A stretch of 64,000 nucleotides of DNA from 2-02-FULL-48-14 sp041645035 (GTDB taxonomy: Bacteria; Patescibacteriota; Gracilibacteria; UBA1369; 2-02-FULL-48-14): positions 3,461 to 67,460 of the forward strand of contig JBAZQU010000002.1 of NCBI GenBank assembly GCA_041645035.1, written 5' to 3'. Both the position numbers and the translations under genes were made by a program. Below, piece by piece: positions 8,851-16,901 of this stretch (positions within the stretch are counted from its first letter, which is position 1; each line of letters starts with the position of its first letter). The notes under the pieces were generated by a model. That model was not told the origin of the DNA. It ran no database searches and worked only from the letters and a program-made list of their open reading frames with translations.

Positions 8851-10076
8851 TGGCTTAAAAGTTGTTTGGTGAGCTTCTTGCTGAGTTCAACTCCAGGTTG
8901 GTCGAACGCGTTTATCCTATAATACTCGCCCAAAAAAGCAATACTGGCTTCAAAAAACATAAAAAGCTGCCCGAGTTCATAAGGGGTCACTTCCGGAACC
9001 GAAATCGTTAAACTGGGTTTTTTATATTCTAATAAAGCCTGCTCGGTGCCTTTTTTTTCGGTGTTCATGAGCTGATGGAAACTGAGTCCGGAAAGATAAG
9101 CGAGGGACTTACAACCCACCTTGGGGATGTGCGGGCTGTCTTCTTTTTCCACTTCGATAAACACGATGAGCTTGTCTTTAGGACCTTCGTTATAAAGTTG
9201 CAATTGAGAATGTTGATCGGTAACACCCAGAGCGCGCACGGGAGTTAAACCTTTTCCTTGTTTCCCAAGACTTTCTGCCAAAAGCTGTCGGTACCAATCC
9301 GCCAAAGCATAAAGCCGTGTGGAATAAGGCATCATTACGGTGATGTGTATGCCGTACTTCCATTCCAACAAGTACTGCGCCGCCGCAAATTGAAAAGCGG
9401 GATTTTCATCAAAGTCCGTCTCGTAAAACGATTTAGCCATTTGTTCAGCTCCTCGCAGAAGCTCTTCGATGTCCACCCCCAGCATCGCGGCCGGAAATAA
9501 TCCCACCGGTGTTAAAACGGAAAATCGTCCGCCGGTATTCTCGGGAATTTCCAGCATCGGGATGCCGTATTCGTTTCCCAACGCGCGCAGTTCACCGCCG
9601 GCACCATCGGTGATGAATACAAAATTTTCTTTGGATACTTTTTGCTTAAAATAAAAATATTGTGCCATGGGTTCCGGCGTGGTGCCGGACTTTGAAATCA
9701 CAATAAACAACGTTTTATCCGGGTCTATTACCTTCTCCAATTCACCGACGGTGTCCAAATTATCAAGTACAAAAAGCCGAGGCTTGCCATGAAAATTCCA
9801 ATAAGGCCCCATGAGCGCATCCCTTATGCAAATGCTACCGAGCGCACTTCCTCCAATACCAAGCACTACAATGTCTTTGAATTTTCCGTGCAACTTTGTT
9901 GCCAATTCTTTGACTGCTAAAACCGGCCCCCGCAGTTTGGGTAGAAAAGGAAATCCTTGACGACGAGCTTCAAAATCCTTTAAAAATCCCGCGATTTTAC
10001 CGCCTTCCGCTTTTAATTCCGCAAGGCCGAGCCCATCGTCTCCAAGTGCCACCAATGCTTCTAAAGAAAGTTTCAT
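8847..10076 (-). CDS. pgi: Glucose-6-phosphate isomerase
   Basis: Interconverts glucose 6-phosphate and fructose 6-phosphate, linking glycolysis to Zwf. The 409-residue protein has VLGIGGSALGS, VISKSGTTPEP, ENTGGRFSVLTPVGLFP, LLAESLGKQGKG, the His-containing VTDQHSQLQLY and the C-terminal FDQPGVELSKKL with the catalytic Lys. The length matches the short bacterial form (about 410-450 aa). It overlaps both neighbours by 4 nt (ATGA), which indicates translational coupling. Confidence 0.96.
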   Translation of the reverse strand: MKLSLEALVALGDDGLGLAELKAEGGKIAGFLKDFEARRQGFPFLPKLRGPVLAVKELATKLHGKFKDIVVLGIGGSALGSICIRDALMGPYWNFHGKPRLFVLDNLDTVGELEKVIDPDKTLFIVISKSGTTPEPMAQYFYFKQKVSKENFVFITDGAGGELRALGNEYGIPMLEIPENTGGRFSVLTPVGLFPAAMLGVDIEELLRGAEQMAKSFYETDFDENPAFQFAAAQYLLEWKYGIHITVMMPYSTRLYALADWYRQLLAESLGKQGKGLTPVRALGVTDQHSQLQLYNEGPKDKLIVFIEVEKEDSPHIPKVGCKSLAYLSGLSFHQLMNTEKKGTEQALLEYKKPSLTISVPEVTPYELGQLFMFFEASIAFLGEYYRINAFDQPGVELSKKLTKQLLSQ

Positions 10077-10717
10077 TTTCGTTTTTTCCAGTCTGCCAAG
10101 AATTTTTCCAGGCCGACATCGGTTAAAGGATGATAAGTAAGTTTTTTAAACGTTTCATAAGGCAAGGTCGCAATGTGTGCCCCTAGCATCGCCGCTTCCG
10201 TGACGTGCCGTGGATGTCTGACACTGGCGACCAAAACTTCCGTTTCGAAGTCATAATTGGCAAAAATTTCCATAATCTCTTGGATCACTCGCATGCCCTC
10301 TTCGCCGGCTTCGTCCAGTCTTCCAATAAAAGGACTCACAATGGCTGCTCCGGCCTTTGCGGCCAAAAGAGCCTGATTTGCAGAGAAAATCAAAGTCACA
10401 TTTGTAGGAATGCCCTCGGCTTTTAGCGCAACCACGGCGCGCAGGCCATCCGGTGTCATAGGCACCTTCACAACAATGTTTTCCGCCCAACTCGCATATT
10501 CCCGGCCTTCTTTCATCATTCCGTTAAAATCTGTGGCCAAAACCTCCATACTCACGGGCCCATGCACCACGCGGCAAATCGCCTGAAGGTGCTTTTTAGG
10601 GTCCACTTTGCCCTCTCTGGCCAGAAGAGTAGGGTTGGTGGTGATCCCGTCCAAAATACCCCAGGAAGCAATTTCCTTAATTTGTTTCAAATCAGCAGTG
10701 TCGAGAAAGAGTTTCAT
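10073..10717 (-). CDS. tal: Transaldolase, short TalC/Fsa type
   Basis: Transfers dihydroxyacetone units in the non-oxidative pentose-phosphate branch. The 214-residue protein starts MKLFLDTADLKQIKEIASWG, has GITTNPTLLAREG, the Schiff-base Lys region IVVKVPMTPDGLRA, and NVTLIFSANQALLAAKAGA followed by SPFIGRLDEAGEEG. Length and motifs fit the short transaldolase family, which also includes fructose-6-phosphate aldolase, so the exact reaction needs assay. First gene of the minus-strand operon. Confidence 0.93.
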   Translation of the reverse strand: MKLFLDTADLKQIKEIASWGILDGITTNPTLLAREGKVDPKKHLQAICRVVHGPVSMEVLATDFNGMMKEGREYASWAENIVVKVPMTPDGLRAVVALKAEGIPTNVTLIFSANQALLAAKAGAAIVSPFIGRLDEAGEEGMRVIQEIMEIFANYDFETEVLVASVRHPRHVTEAAMLGAHIATLPYETFKKLTYHPLTDVGLEKFLADWKKRK

Positions 10718-10766
10718 GGCATGTGGATTAACTGGACTCAGGGTAGCATTTCCCCTTAAACTTTGC

Positions 10767-10772
10767 TATAAT
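10767..10772 (+). promoter_or_regulatory. -10 element close to the LOG gene start
   Basis: A perfect TATAAT lies 13 nt before ATG 10786, which would put transcription start only about 6-7 nt before the start codon. I see no convincing -35 hexamer and no Shine-Dalgarno site. Confidence 0.45.
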
Positions 10773-10785
10773 AAAAAGGTTAAAT

Positions 10786-11493
10786 ATGACTCCAAAAAAC
10801 TTTGTTATAGCAGACGAGATCAAGAGGCATGAGTTTCGAATTTCCCTTTTTGGTTCGGCCCGCATCAAACCCGAAGACCCCGTTTACCAAGAAGCCTTCA
10901 ATCTTGCCAAATTCATTGGGGGCGAAGGTATTGATCTCGTCACAGGGGGAGGTCCTGGTCTTATGGAGGCCGCGAGTCTTGGGCACACCTCCGGAGATAC
11001 TAAGAATCGCGCCCGTAGCATCGGTCTCAATATCGTTCTACCTTTTGAACAAAAACCCAACATAGGAATTGAATATCTTGATAGTCACGAACTTTTTTCA
11101 AGCCGTCTCGATGAATTTATGCTGCTTTCCAACGCTGTGGTAGTGATGCCCGGAGGAATTGGGACTTGTTTGGAACTTTTCTATACTTGGCAACTTCTTC
11201 AGGTGAAACACGTGCTCAATATGCCGGTGATTTTAGTGGGGAAGATGTGGCGCGAACTCATCAATTGGATTATCGACAATCCTTTGCGTGAAAAACTCAT
11301 GGCTCCTGAGGACCTGCGTTTTATCGTGGTGGTGGACAACTGGAAACAGGCTGCAAAAGTTATTAAAAAAACCAAACAGCATTTTGACGAAACCGGTGGG
11401 AAAGAATATGGCAACTGGCAAGAATACGGGAAGAAATTCCGTAAATTGGCTATTTATCTCGATCCTGAAACGGGGAAATTGAAGGGACTTTAG
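10786..11493 (+). CDS. LOG-family protein (TIGR00730-like nucleotide phosphoribohydrolase)
   Basis: The 235-residue protein has the two LOG/lysine-decarboxylase-like motifs: VTGGGPGLMEAAS (near residue 55) and MPGGIGTCLELF (near residue 125). Family members such as plant LOG cleave nucleoside 5'-monophosphates to free base and ribose phosphate; the substrate here cannot be told from sequence. It is divergent from tal and its stop overlaps the end of a small minus-strand frame. Confidence 0.88.
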   Translation: MTPKNFVIADEIKRHEFRISLFGSARIKPEDPVYQEAFNLAKFIGGEGIDLVTGGGPGLMEAASLGHTSGDTKNRARSIGLNIVLPFEQKPNIGIEYLDSHELFSSRLDEFMLLSNAVVVMPGGIGTCLELFYTWQLLQVKHVLNMPVILVGKMWRELINWIIDNPLREKLMAPEDLRFIVVVDNWKQAAKVIKKTKQHFDETGGKEYGNWQEYGKKFRKLAIYLDPETGKLKGL

Positions 11494-11669
11494 TTCGTAG
11501 CTACGTGAGAAGTGAAACTATCGGGACCAATTTTGACCAGTTCCCAGTCGCCGTCTCTCAAGGTACCTCCCCAGCGTGTACCATTGGGGGCTCTTTCCAC
11601 TTGTGCGACAGATGGAACCTCTTTGAGTGCAGGGAGTCTGTCTAAGGCCTGAGCTAGGTGAATATTCAT
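11490..11669 (-). CDS. Possible small protein, 59 aa
   Basis: A minus-strand frame runs from ATG 11669 to TAA 11490 and starts MNIHLAQALDRLPALKEVPS. It fills the gap between the LOG gene and the next CPBP protease gene and overlaps the LOG stop by 4 nt. Codon content looks protein-like (RAPNGTRWGGTLRDGDWELV), but I see no ribosome-binding site and recognise no family. Confidence 0.4.
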   Translation of the reverse strand: MNIHLAQALDRLPALKEVPSVAQVERAPNGTRWGGTLRDGDWELVKIGPDSFTSHVATN

Positions 11670-11712
11670 ACGCAGCTTGTTAGAGGCTTCACTCTAACAT
11701 AAAGTAGAAGAG

Positions 11713-12378
11713 ATGTCAGGTAAAAAACTATTTTATTTTGGAATTCTTCCCGCACTCCTCTTTCAAATGCTCGGCACGGCATTTTATTTTCTTTGGGATT
11801 CAGAGTTTTCTCAGTGGATTTATTCAGCGACTAAATTGACTTTATTGCTTTGGCCCTTGCTTTGGCTGGCCTCTTTTAGAAAAAACATTCCAGGTATAAC
11901 GTCCGGGAAAGGCGGGAAACTAACGGGCGTCTTGGTGGGTCTGCTTTTTGCAGGGTTAATATTTCTTATTTTTGAACTCGGACTCAACCCCGACCTTGAG
12001 GGTATTCAAGAAAAAGCCGCCAGTTTTGGGCTCCTGTCACCCACTCGCTACCTTCTTTTTGCGATTTTTCTCAGCCTGGCCCATGCCCTACTTGAAGAAT
12101 ACTACTGGCGCTGGTTTGTATTTAGAGGTTTGCAACTCAAATTCTCCTGGTCAACGGCGGCCATTATCGGAAGCGCCGCCTTCGCCGGCCACCACTTTTT
12201 CATCCTTTCCGCATTTTTCTCGCTCCCGTTAACACTTATTCTTGGGACGGCAGTCGGCATCGGCGGCTTCATTTGGTGCTTTCTCTACCACAAAACTAAC
12301 TCACTGTGGGCCCCTTACCTCAGCCATGTACTGGTAGACGGTGTCCTGATGTTAATCGGTTACACAATTCTGTTTTAG
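11713..12378 (+). CDS. CPBP (CAAX/Abi) family intramembrane metalloprotease
   Basis: The 221-residue membrane protein has about six hydrophobic segments. The three family motifs are present: LLEEYYWRWFVFRG (EExxxxR type), FAGHHFF with paired His, and LSHVLVDG with the third His/Asp. These residues form the metal site in Rce1-like proteases. Bacterial members act in bacteriocin immunity or membrane-protein processing, but the substrate here is unknown. A second CPBP gene lies at 37678. Confidence 0.85.
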   Translation: MSGKKLFYFGILPALLFQMLGTAFYFLWDSEFSQWIYSATKLTLLLWPLLWLASFRKNIPGITSGKGGKLTGVLVGLLFAGLIFLIFELGLNPDLEGIQEKAASFGLLSPTRYLLFAIFLSLAHALLEEYYWRWFVFRGLQLKFSWSTAAIIGSAAFAGHHFFILSAFFSLPLTLILGTAVGIGGFIWCFLYHKTNSLWAPYLSHVLVDGVLMLIGYTILF

Positions 12379-12380
12379 AC

Positions 12381-12408
12381 TTGTCAAATGAGGTTTCTCC
12401 TGTAAAAT
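12381..12408 (+). promoter_or_regulatory. Promoter of typA, nearly leaderless
   Basis: TTGTCA (12381-12386), a 16-bp spacer and TAAAAT (12403-12408) sit only 9 nt before the typA ATG at 12418. The predicted transcript begins within a few nucleotides of the start codon. Confidence 0.55.
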
Positions 12409-12417
12409 ACCTCCAAA

Positions 12418-14223
12418 ATGGAAATCCGAAATATTGCTATCATCGCTCACGTAGACCATGGGAAAACCACGCTGGTGGACGCCCTGCTTAAGGCTGGGGG
12501 AGCATTCCAGGCCCATGAAACGATAGAAGTGCGTGTGATGGACAGCAATGACCAAGAGAAGGAACGCGGAATCACGATTTATGCTAAAAATGCAGCTATC
12601 CACTACAAAGGAAATAAGATCAACATTGTGGACACACCCGGTCACGCGGATTTCGGATCTGAAGTGGAGCGTATTCTCCGCACTGTGGATGCAACCGTGC
12701 TTGTGGTGGATGCCTATGAAGGACCTATGCCTCAAACCAAATTCGTACTTCGAAAGTCACTCGAGCTCGGCCTCAAAGTATTGGTAGTTATTAACAAAAT
12801 CGACAAGCCCACTGCTCGTCCCGATCAAGTGCTCAATGAAATTTTTGATCTCTTCGTATCGCTGGGCGCCAACGACAAACAGCTCGACTTCCCTTACATT
12901 TACGCAATCGCTCGAGAGGGAATTGCCATTCGTCACCTGACCGACGAACGTAAAGACATCCTACCACTCCTCGATTTCATCGTGGAGCATGTGGAAGCGG
13001 CGGCTCACGACACCGAAAAACCTTTTCGCATGCAGCCCGCCACCCTCGCTTATGACAGCTACCTTGGCCGTATTGCCATGGGGCGTGTGTATGAAGGAAA
13101 ACTCCAAACCGGGAAAATGCTAACCATCACCGATTCGGAGGGGAAAAAACGTCAAGCACGCGCCACCAAACTTTTCACCTACCAAGGAATAGAGCGCGTG
13201 GAAGTGCCTGAAGTGGTGGCCGGAGACTTCGTAGCAATTGCCGGAATTTCCGATGTGGACGTGGGGGAAACCATTGCAACCGACGAAAATGCCGAGACCT
13301 TGCCCGCCATCAAAATCGATCCGCCGGCTATTTCCGTTGAATTTTTAGTGAACAATTCACCTTTTGCGGGACGGGAGGGGAAGTATGTGACCAGCCGCCA
13401 CATCCGTGAACGCCTGGAACGCGAACTCGAAACCAACGTGGGGCTTAAGATTGAAGGGGTAAAAGACAGCGACACCCTCATGGTCTACGCCCGTGGGGAG
13501 ATGCAGATCGCCGTGCTCATTGAAAATATGCGTCGAGAAGGGTACGAACTTCAAATTTCCCAGCCCAAAGTGATTATGCGGGAAATCGACGGACAAAAGA
13601 TGGAACCTTACGAGCTGGCCGTGATCAACGTACCTGACTCTGATGCCGGGAAGGTGATCGAAGCCATGGGTAAGCGCAAAGGAGAGATGACGAACATGAG
13701 GTCCGGAGACGGGAATACTTTGTTGGAATTCGAAATTCCCACACGCGGACTCTTGGGCTTCCGCTCTCAATTCCTTATTATGACCAGCGGGGAAGGAACT
13801 ATTTACCATTCTTTCGATCATTTTGGCCCTTACAAAGGAACCATCGATAAACGAACAGTAGGTTCCATGATTGCCGGCGAACCGGGAAAGGCTATGGCCT
13901 ATTCAATCTGGAAACTCCAGGAACGTGGACCTTTCTTCATCGTTCCTCAGGTTGAAGTGTACGAAGGAATGATTATTGGGGAGCACAATCAAGGGACCGA
14001 CATCGTGGTGAATGTGACCAAGAACAAAAAACTCACCAACGTGCGTGCTTCCGGTACCGATGAAGCGCTCGCCCTCACGCCAATCAGCCCAATGACCCTG
14101 GAAAAAGCCATCGAATACATCAAGGACGACGAATACGCGGAAATCACTCCCAAAAGCATCCGCCTTCGCAAAAAATACCTAACGGAAATCGAACGAAAAA
14201 GGTTTGGGAATAAAGATCAATAA
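12418..14223 (+). CDS. typA: Translational GTPase TypA/BipA
   Basis: A ribosome-associated GTPase of the EF-G group involved in stress adaptation and large-subunit assembly. The 601-residue protein has G1 AHVDHGKTTLVDALL at residues 9-23, switch region RGITI, G3 DTPGHADFG, G4 NKIDKP, domain II, EF-G-like III/V domains, and the TypA-specific C-terminal stretch FGPYKGTIDKRTVGSMIAGE. Full length. Confidence 0.97.
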   Translation: MEIRNIAIIAHVDHGKTTLVDALLKAGGAFQAHETIEVRVMDSNDQEKERGITIYAKNAAIHYKGNKINIVDTPGHADFGSEVERILRTVDATVLVVDAYEGPMPQTKFVLRKSLELGLKVLVVINKIDKPTARPDQVLNEIFDLFVSLGANDKQLDFPYIYAIAREGIAIRHLTDERKDILPLLDFIVEHVEAAAHDTEKPFRMQPATLAYDSYLGRIAMGRVYEGKLQTGKMLTITDSEGKKRQARATKLFTYQGIERVEVPEVVAGDFVAIAGISDVDVGETIATDENAETLPAIKIDPPAISVEFLVNNSPFAGREGKYVTSRHIRERLERELETNVGLKIEGVKDSDTLMVYARGEMQIAVLIENMRREGYELQISQPKVIMREIDGQKMEPYELAVINVPDSDAGKVIEAMGKRKGEMTNMRSGDGNTLLEFEIPTRGLLGFRSQFLIMTSGEGTIYHSFDHFGPYKGTIDKRTVGSMIAGEPGKAMAYSIWKLQERGPFFIVPQVEVYEGMIIGEHNQGTDIVVNVTKNKKLTNVRASGTDEALALTPISPMTLEKAIEYIKDDEYAEITPKSIRLRKKYLTEIERKRFGNKDQ

Positions 14224-14238
14224 ATATTTCCTCGATAT

Positions 14239-14454
14239 TTAGAACTTTTTTATCAAGTCGTCGATAGGTATTCCCCTACCTTCGTTGTCCCTATGGGCAT
14301 TGAAAACATTTCCTTCTACCCAAGGTTCATCGTCCAAAAAAGCCTTTACAAGAGTGATTCGTATCAGGGAACTGCTAGGCACGCCATACTTCTTTGCTTT
14401 CTCTTGGATGGCTTTCTTGAGCTCATCATCGATCTGTATTTGAAGTAAATTCAT
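14239..14454 (-). CDS. RelB/DinJ-like orphan antitoxin
   Basis: The 71-residue protein starts MNLLQIQIDDELKKAIQEKA and continues SLIRITLVKAFLDD, a ribbon-helix-helix fold, and ends in GIPIDDLIKKF, resembling the toxin-binding tail of RelB/DinJ antitoxins. No toxin gene follows: downstream is the end of typA. It may be an orphan left after toxin loss or a stand-alone repressor. Confidence 0.7.
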   Translation of the reverse strand: MNLLQIQIDDELKKAIQEKAKKYGVPSSSLIRITLVKAFLDDEPWVEGNVFNAHRDNEGRGIPIDDLIKKF

Positions 14455-14614
14455 TAGAATATAATTAAAAATACATTAAAATTATATGCTTTTCCAAGTC
14501 CACAGTCAAGCCCGCACAAATGGGGTGAGACGTTATCCTTTGTTCGAACGGCTTTGATGCATGACAGCTACCAAAAGGTTTGCTACAATGAGCATGTTTT
14601 CCAATAAAACAATT

Positions 14615-14791
14615 ATGCCAATCAAAGACATTCTTAATGCGTTCCGAAAATATCAAAAAACTCATTCAAAAAGAAAGTCCTATATGAGCTCTTTTGAGGA
14701 GAAAATGATTTATAGAACCACGAAAACTGAAAATCGCGAAACAACCCCTCTCTTGGTGAGACAGGTACTTCGTAAATACAAGTCTGCATGA
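14615..14791 (+). CDS. Small protein upstream of fic, possible antitoxin
   Basis: The frame starting MPIKDILNAFRKYQKTHSKR encodes 58 aa and ends KKYKSA-type basic residues. ATG 14588 would add 9 residues. Its stop overlaps the fic ATG by 4 nt. Small helical proteins overlapping fic genes are often Fic-inhibiting antitoxins, but the inhibitory (S/T)xxxE(G/N) motif is not convincing here: MSSFEEK is the nearest match and lacks the final G/N. The antitoxin role is inference from position. Confidence 0.55.
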   Translation: MPIKDILNAFRKYQKTHSKRKSYMSSFEEKMIYRTTKTENRETTPLLVRQVLRKYKSA

Positions 14792-15408
14792 AAAAGCGCA
14801 AAGGAGAAACGAGTTATAAGGAGACTGCATTTGGTATTATTCCAAGATCAAAACTTGTTCCCTTGGAAATTGAGGGCATAAAAAGGGCTTGGGATTTCAT
14901 TTTACAATCTCAGACGAAAGGCAAAATTCCTCTTACAGTGAGTTTTTTGCAAGAAGTACATAAGGTCGGTTTTGCTTGGATTTTTCCAGACATATGCGGA
15001 AAATTCAGAACTTTTGAAGTCACGGTCTCAAAACACAAACCGCCACGCTTTTTCCAAGTTTCACAAATGATGACTGATTTCACAGAAGATTTGAAAGCCA
15101 GATTGAAATGCTTGCCTGATTTTGAAGAAGAAAATTTCTTAAAAGAACTCGTAGGCATTTTAGCTTGGGCACATCATCGGTTTTTATGGATTCACCCATT
15201 CTTCGACTACAACGGACGCATTGGCCGACTTCTTATCAGTATAATTTTAATGAACTTGAATTTACCTCCCATTGAACTCCATGTGGAGACTAAAACTGGT
15301 CGCACAAAATATGTTGACGCTCTCTCCAAAGCTGATGATGGCAACTTTGCCCCACTCGAAAAAATCATCCACTTCGCTCTTGAAGAGGCTGCAAAGCAAG
15401 TTCACTAA
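14788..15408 (+). CDS. Fic-domain protein with a variant active-site loop
   Basis: The 206-residue protein has the Fic core at about residues 125-160: AWAHHRFLWIHPFFDYNGRIGRLL. Fic enzymes transfer AMP or other nucleotide groups to target proteins; the usual loop is HPFxxGNGRxxR. Here the Gly before N is Tyr, while the catalytic His, Asn-Gly-Arg and final Arg remain. Activity is likely but unproven. It is translationally coupled to the small gene upstream. Confidence 0.85.
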   Translation: MKKRKGETSYKETAFGIIPRSKLVPLEIEGIKRAWDFILQSQTKGKIPLTVSFLQEVHKVGFAWIFPDICGKFRTFEVTVSKHKPPRFFQVSQMMTDFTEDLKARLKCLPDFEEENFLKELVGILAWAHHRFLWIHPFFDYNGRIGRLLISIILMNLNLPPIELHVETKTGRTKYVDALSKADDGNFAPLEKIIHFALEEAAKQVH

Positions 15409-15512
15409 GTGCATGATGTTCATTATGGTGTATATCAAAATTGGAAAAGAGTAGCACTGGACGATTACAAAAAACATCGATACACTTAGGTCTTATTTTT
15501 AATAATTTAAAT

Positions 15513-15827
15513 ATGAAATTAAGTGATTATGCTGCTCTTCCATTAGCACTAACTTTGAGTGCCTGCATACCAACTCCAAACACTGTTCTGACCGATGATC
15601 TTTTCAACGATATTCACGTGCCGGGATTCTGCCCAGAAGGTAAGCACGGACACCATATTGCTGGTATAAGAAGGTTTGAAGGATTATCAACAGTAGGGGA
15701 ATGTAAAGACACCAATGGTGATAAAGCTGTCGACTTTGTTAGAGTAACTTGGAGCGAGGAGGTGGAAGGTGTGCTGAAAGAGAAAAGCATCTGTTATACG
15801 CCAGCAGGAGAAGAGGAGGGCTGTTAA
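15513..15827 (+). CDS. Small lipoprotein of unknown function
   Basis: Starting at ATG 15513 the 104-residue protein reads MKLSDYAALPLALTLSACIP, with a lipobox (L-S-A-C). The frame is open upstream, but the signal sequence decides this start. The mature part has four further Cys and a GDKAVDFVRVTW stretch. No family recognised. Confidence 0.7.
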   Translation: MKLSDYAALPLALTLSACIPTPNTVLTDDLFNDIHVPGFCPEGKHGHHIAGIRRFEGLSTVGECKDTNGDKAVDFVRVTWSEEVEGVLKEKSICYTPAGEEEGC

Positions 15828-15904
15828 AATAGTCAGTACTAAGGGATTACTCAAAAAGTTCGAACCACAATTCAGTAGCACTAAATTCCAACCTGTAAAA
15901 CTAA

Positions 15905-15982
15905 TGGGGTGAGTGATGGGTCTCGAACCCACGACCTCCAGGGCCACAACCTGGCGCTCTAACCAACTGAGCTACACCCACC
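15905..15982 (-). tRNA. tRNA-His (GTG)
   Basis: Minus-strand cloverleaf with acceptor GTGGGTG/CACTCAC, D-arm GCTC...GAGC, anticodon loop TTGTGGC giving GTG, T-arm GTGGG-TTCGAGA-CCCAT and an encoded CCA. The extra 5' G (-1) opposite C73 is the identity element of tRNA-His and confirms the call. Confidence 0.96.
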
Positions 15983-16068
15983 ACAACGGCGCTTTGCTTC
16001 TGTAAAGCCCGCCCATTTTAGGTTTTTTGAGTGGAAAGAGCAACCTAAAAGTGCTAGGCTACCCTTAT

Positions 16069-16509
16069 ATGGCGCCCTTCAGAAAATATTATCTCAGTTT
16101 GGTCTTCATCAATGTAGCTGCAGCTTTAGTGTCGGCCTATTTGATTGTGATGCATTTCAAGCCCGAACTCTCCGATATTTGTTACCTCAGTGCAAAATGG
16201 GATTGTGACATCGTCAACAAAAGCATTTATTCAGAGATTTTTGGCATCCCGGTGGCTATTTTAGGCTTCCTGGCTTACTCGGCCTTCCTGGCTTTTGCCC
16301 TCCGAGGTCTCAAAACTGATCAAAAAAAACTACTTCCCGCTTTTCTCGCCGTGCTGACTTGCGCGCTGGCCTTTGCCTTTTACCTCACCGGAATCGAAAC
16401 CTTTGTTTTAAAGACTTATTGTCTCTTTTGCGTGGTTCAACAAATACTTATTTTACTCGAGAGCGGAGTCGCTCTTCGTCTTTACCTCTTAACTAAACGT
16501 CATGCGTAA
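16069..16509 (+). CDS. Vitamin K epoxide reductase (VKOR) family protein
   Basis: The 146-residue membrane protein has four hydrophobic segments. It carries the loop Cys in LSAKWDCDIVNKSIYSEIFG with the conserved Ser, and the active CxxC in KTYCLFCVVQQ. Bacterial VKOR reoxidises a thiol-disulfide oxidoreductase and passes electrons to quinone, replacing DsbB. A TTG start at 16027 is open but ATG 16069 (MAPFRKYY) is preferred. The 3' end overlaps the thioredoxin-like gene by 8 nt. Confidence 0.9.
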   Translation: MAPFRKYYLSLVFINVAAALVSAYLIVMHFKPELSDICYLSAKWDCDIVNKSIYSEIFGIPVAILGFLAYSAFLAFALRGLKTDQKKLLPAFLAVLTCALAFAFYLTGIETFVLKTYCLFCVVQQILILLESGVALRLYLLTKRHA

Positions 16510-16900
16510 ATCTCTCTCCTGTCTGCTCTTGTTGTTCTCACTGCTTCTTCTGACCAGTTGTGCCCGCGACACCACTTACGACAACTTTGCCACCTGCATT
16601 GCGGATTCCGGAGCTACTTTTTACGGTGCTTTCTGGTGCCCGCATTGTTCCGACCAAAAGAAACTCTTTGGGGATTCCAAAGACCTGCTGCCTTACGTGG
16701 AATGCGATCCCAATGGCAACAATTCCCAGGCTCAATTGTGTAAGGACGAAGGAATAGAGAGCTACCCAATCTGGAAATTCTCTGACGGGACCACTAAAGG
16801 TGGTCTTGTTTCCCTGGACGATCTTAGCAGCCAGACAAATTGCCCTCTTCCTGGAGAAGAAAGCATCATGGTGCAAGACATAACCGAAGCGAAGAAATAG
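16502..16900 (+). CDS. Thioredoxin-fold lipoprotein, partner of VKOR
   Basis: The 132-residue protein has a lipoprotein signal (MRKSLSCLLLLFSLLLLTSC) and the redox motif AFWCPHCSDQKKLF. DsbA-type CPHC followed by a YPIWKF cis-Pro region indicates a disulfide oxidant outside the membrane. Overlap with the VKOR gene supports a DsbA/DsbB-like pair that forms disulfides in exported proteins. Confidence 0.9.
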   Translation: MRKSLSCLLLLFSLLLLTSCARDTTYDNFATCIADSGATFYGAFWCPHCSDQKKLFGDSKDLLPYVECDPNGNNSQAQLCKDEGIESYPIWKFSDGTTKGGLVSLDDLSSQTNCPLPGEESIMVQDITEAKK

Positions 16901-16901
16901 A

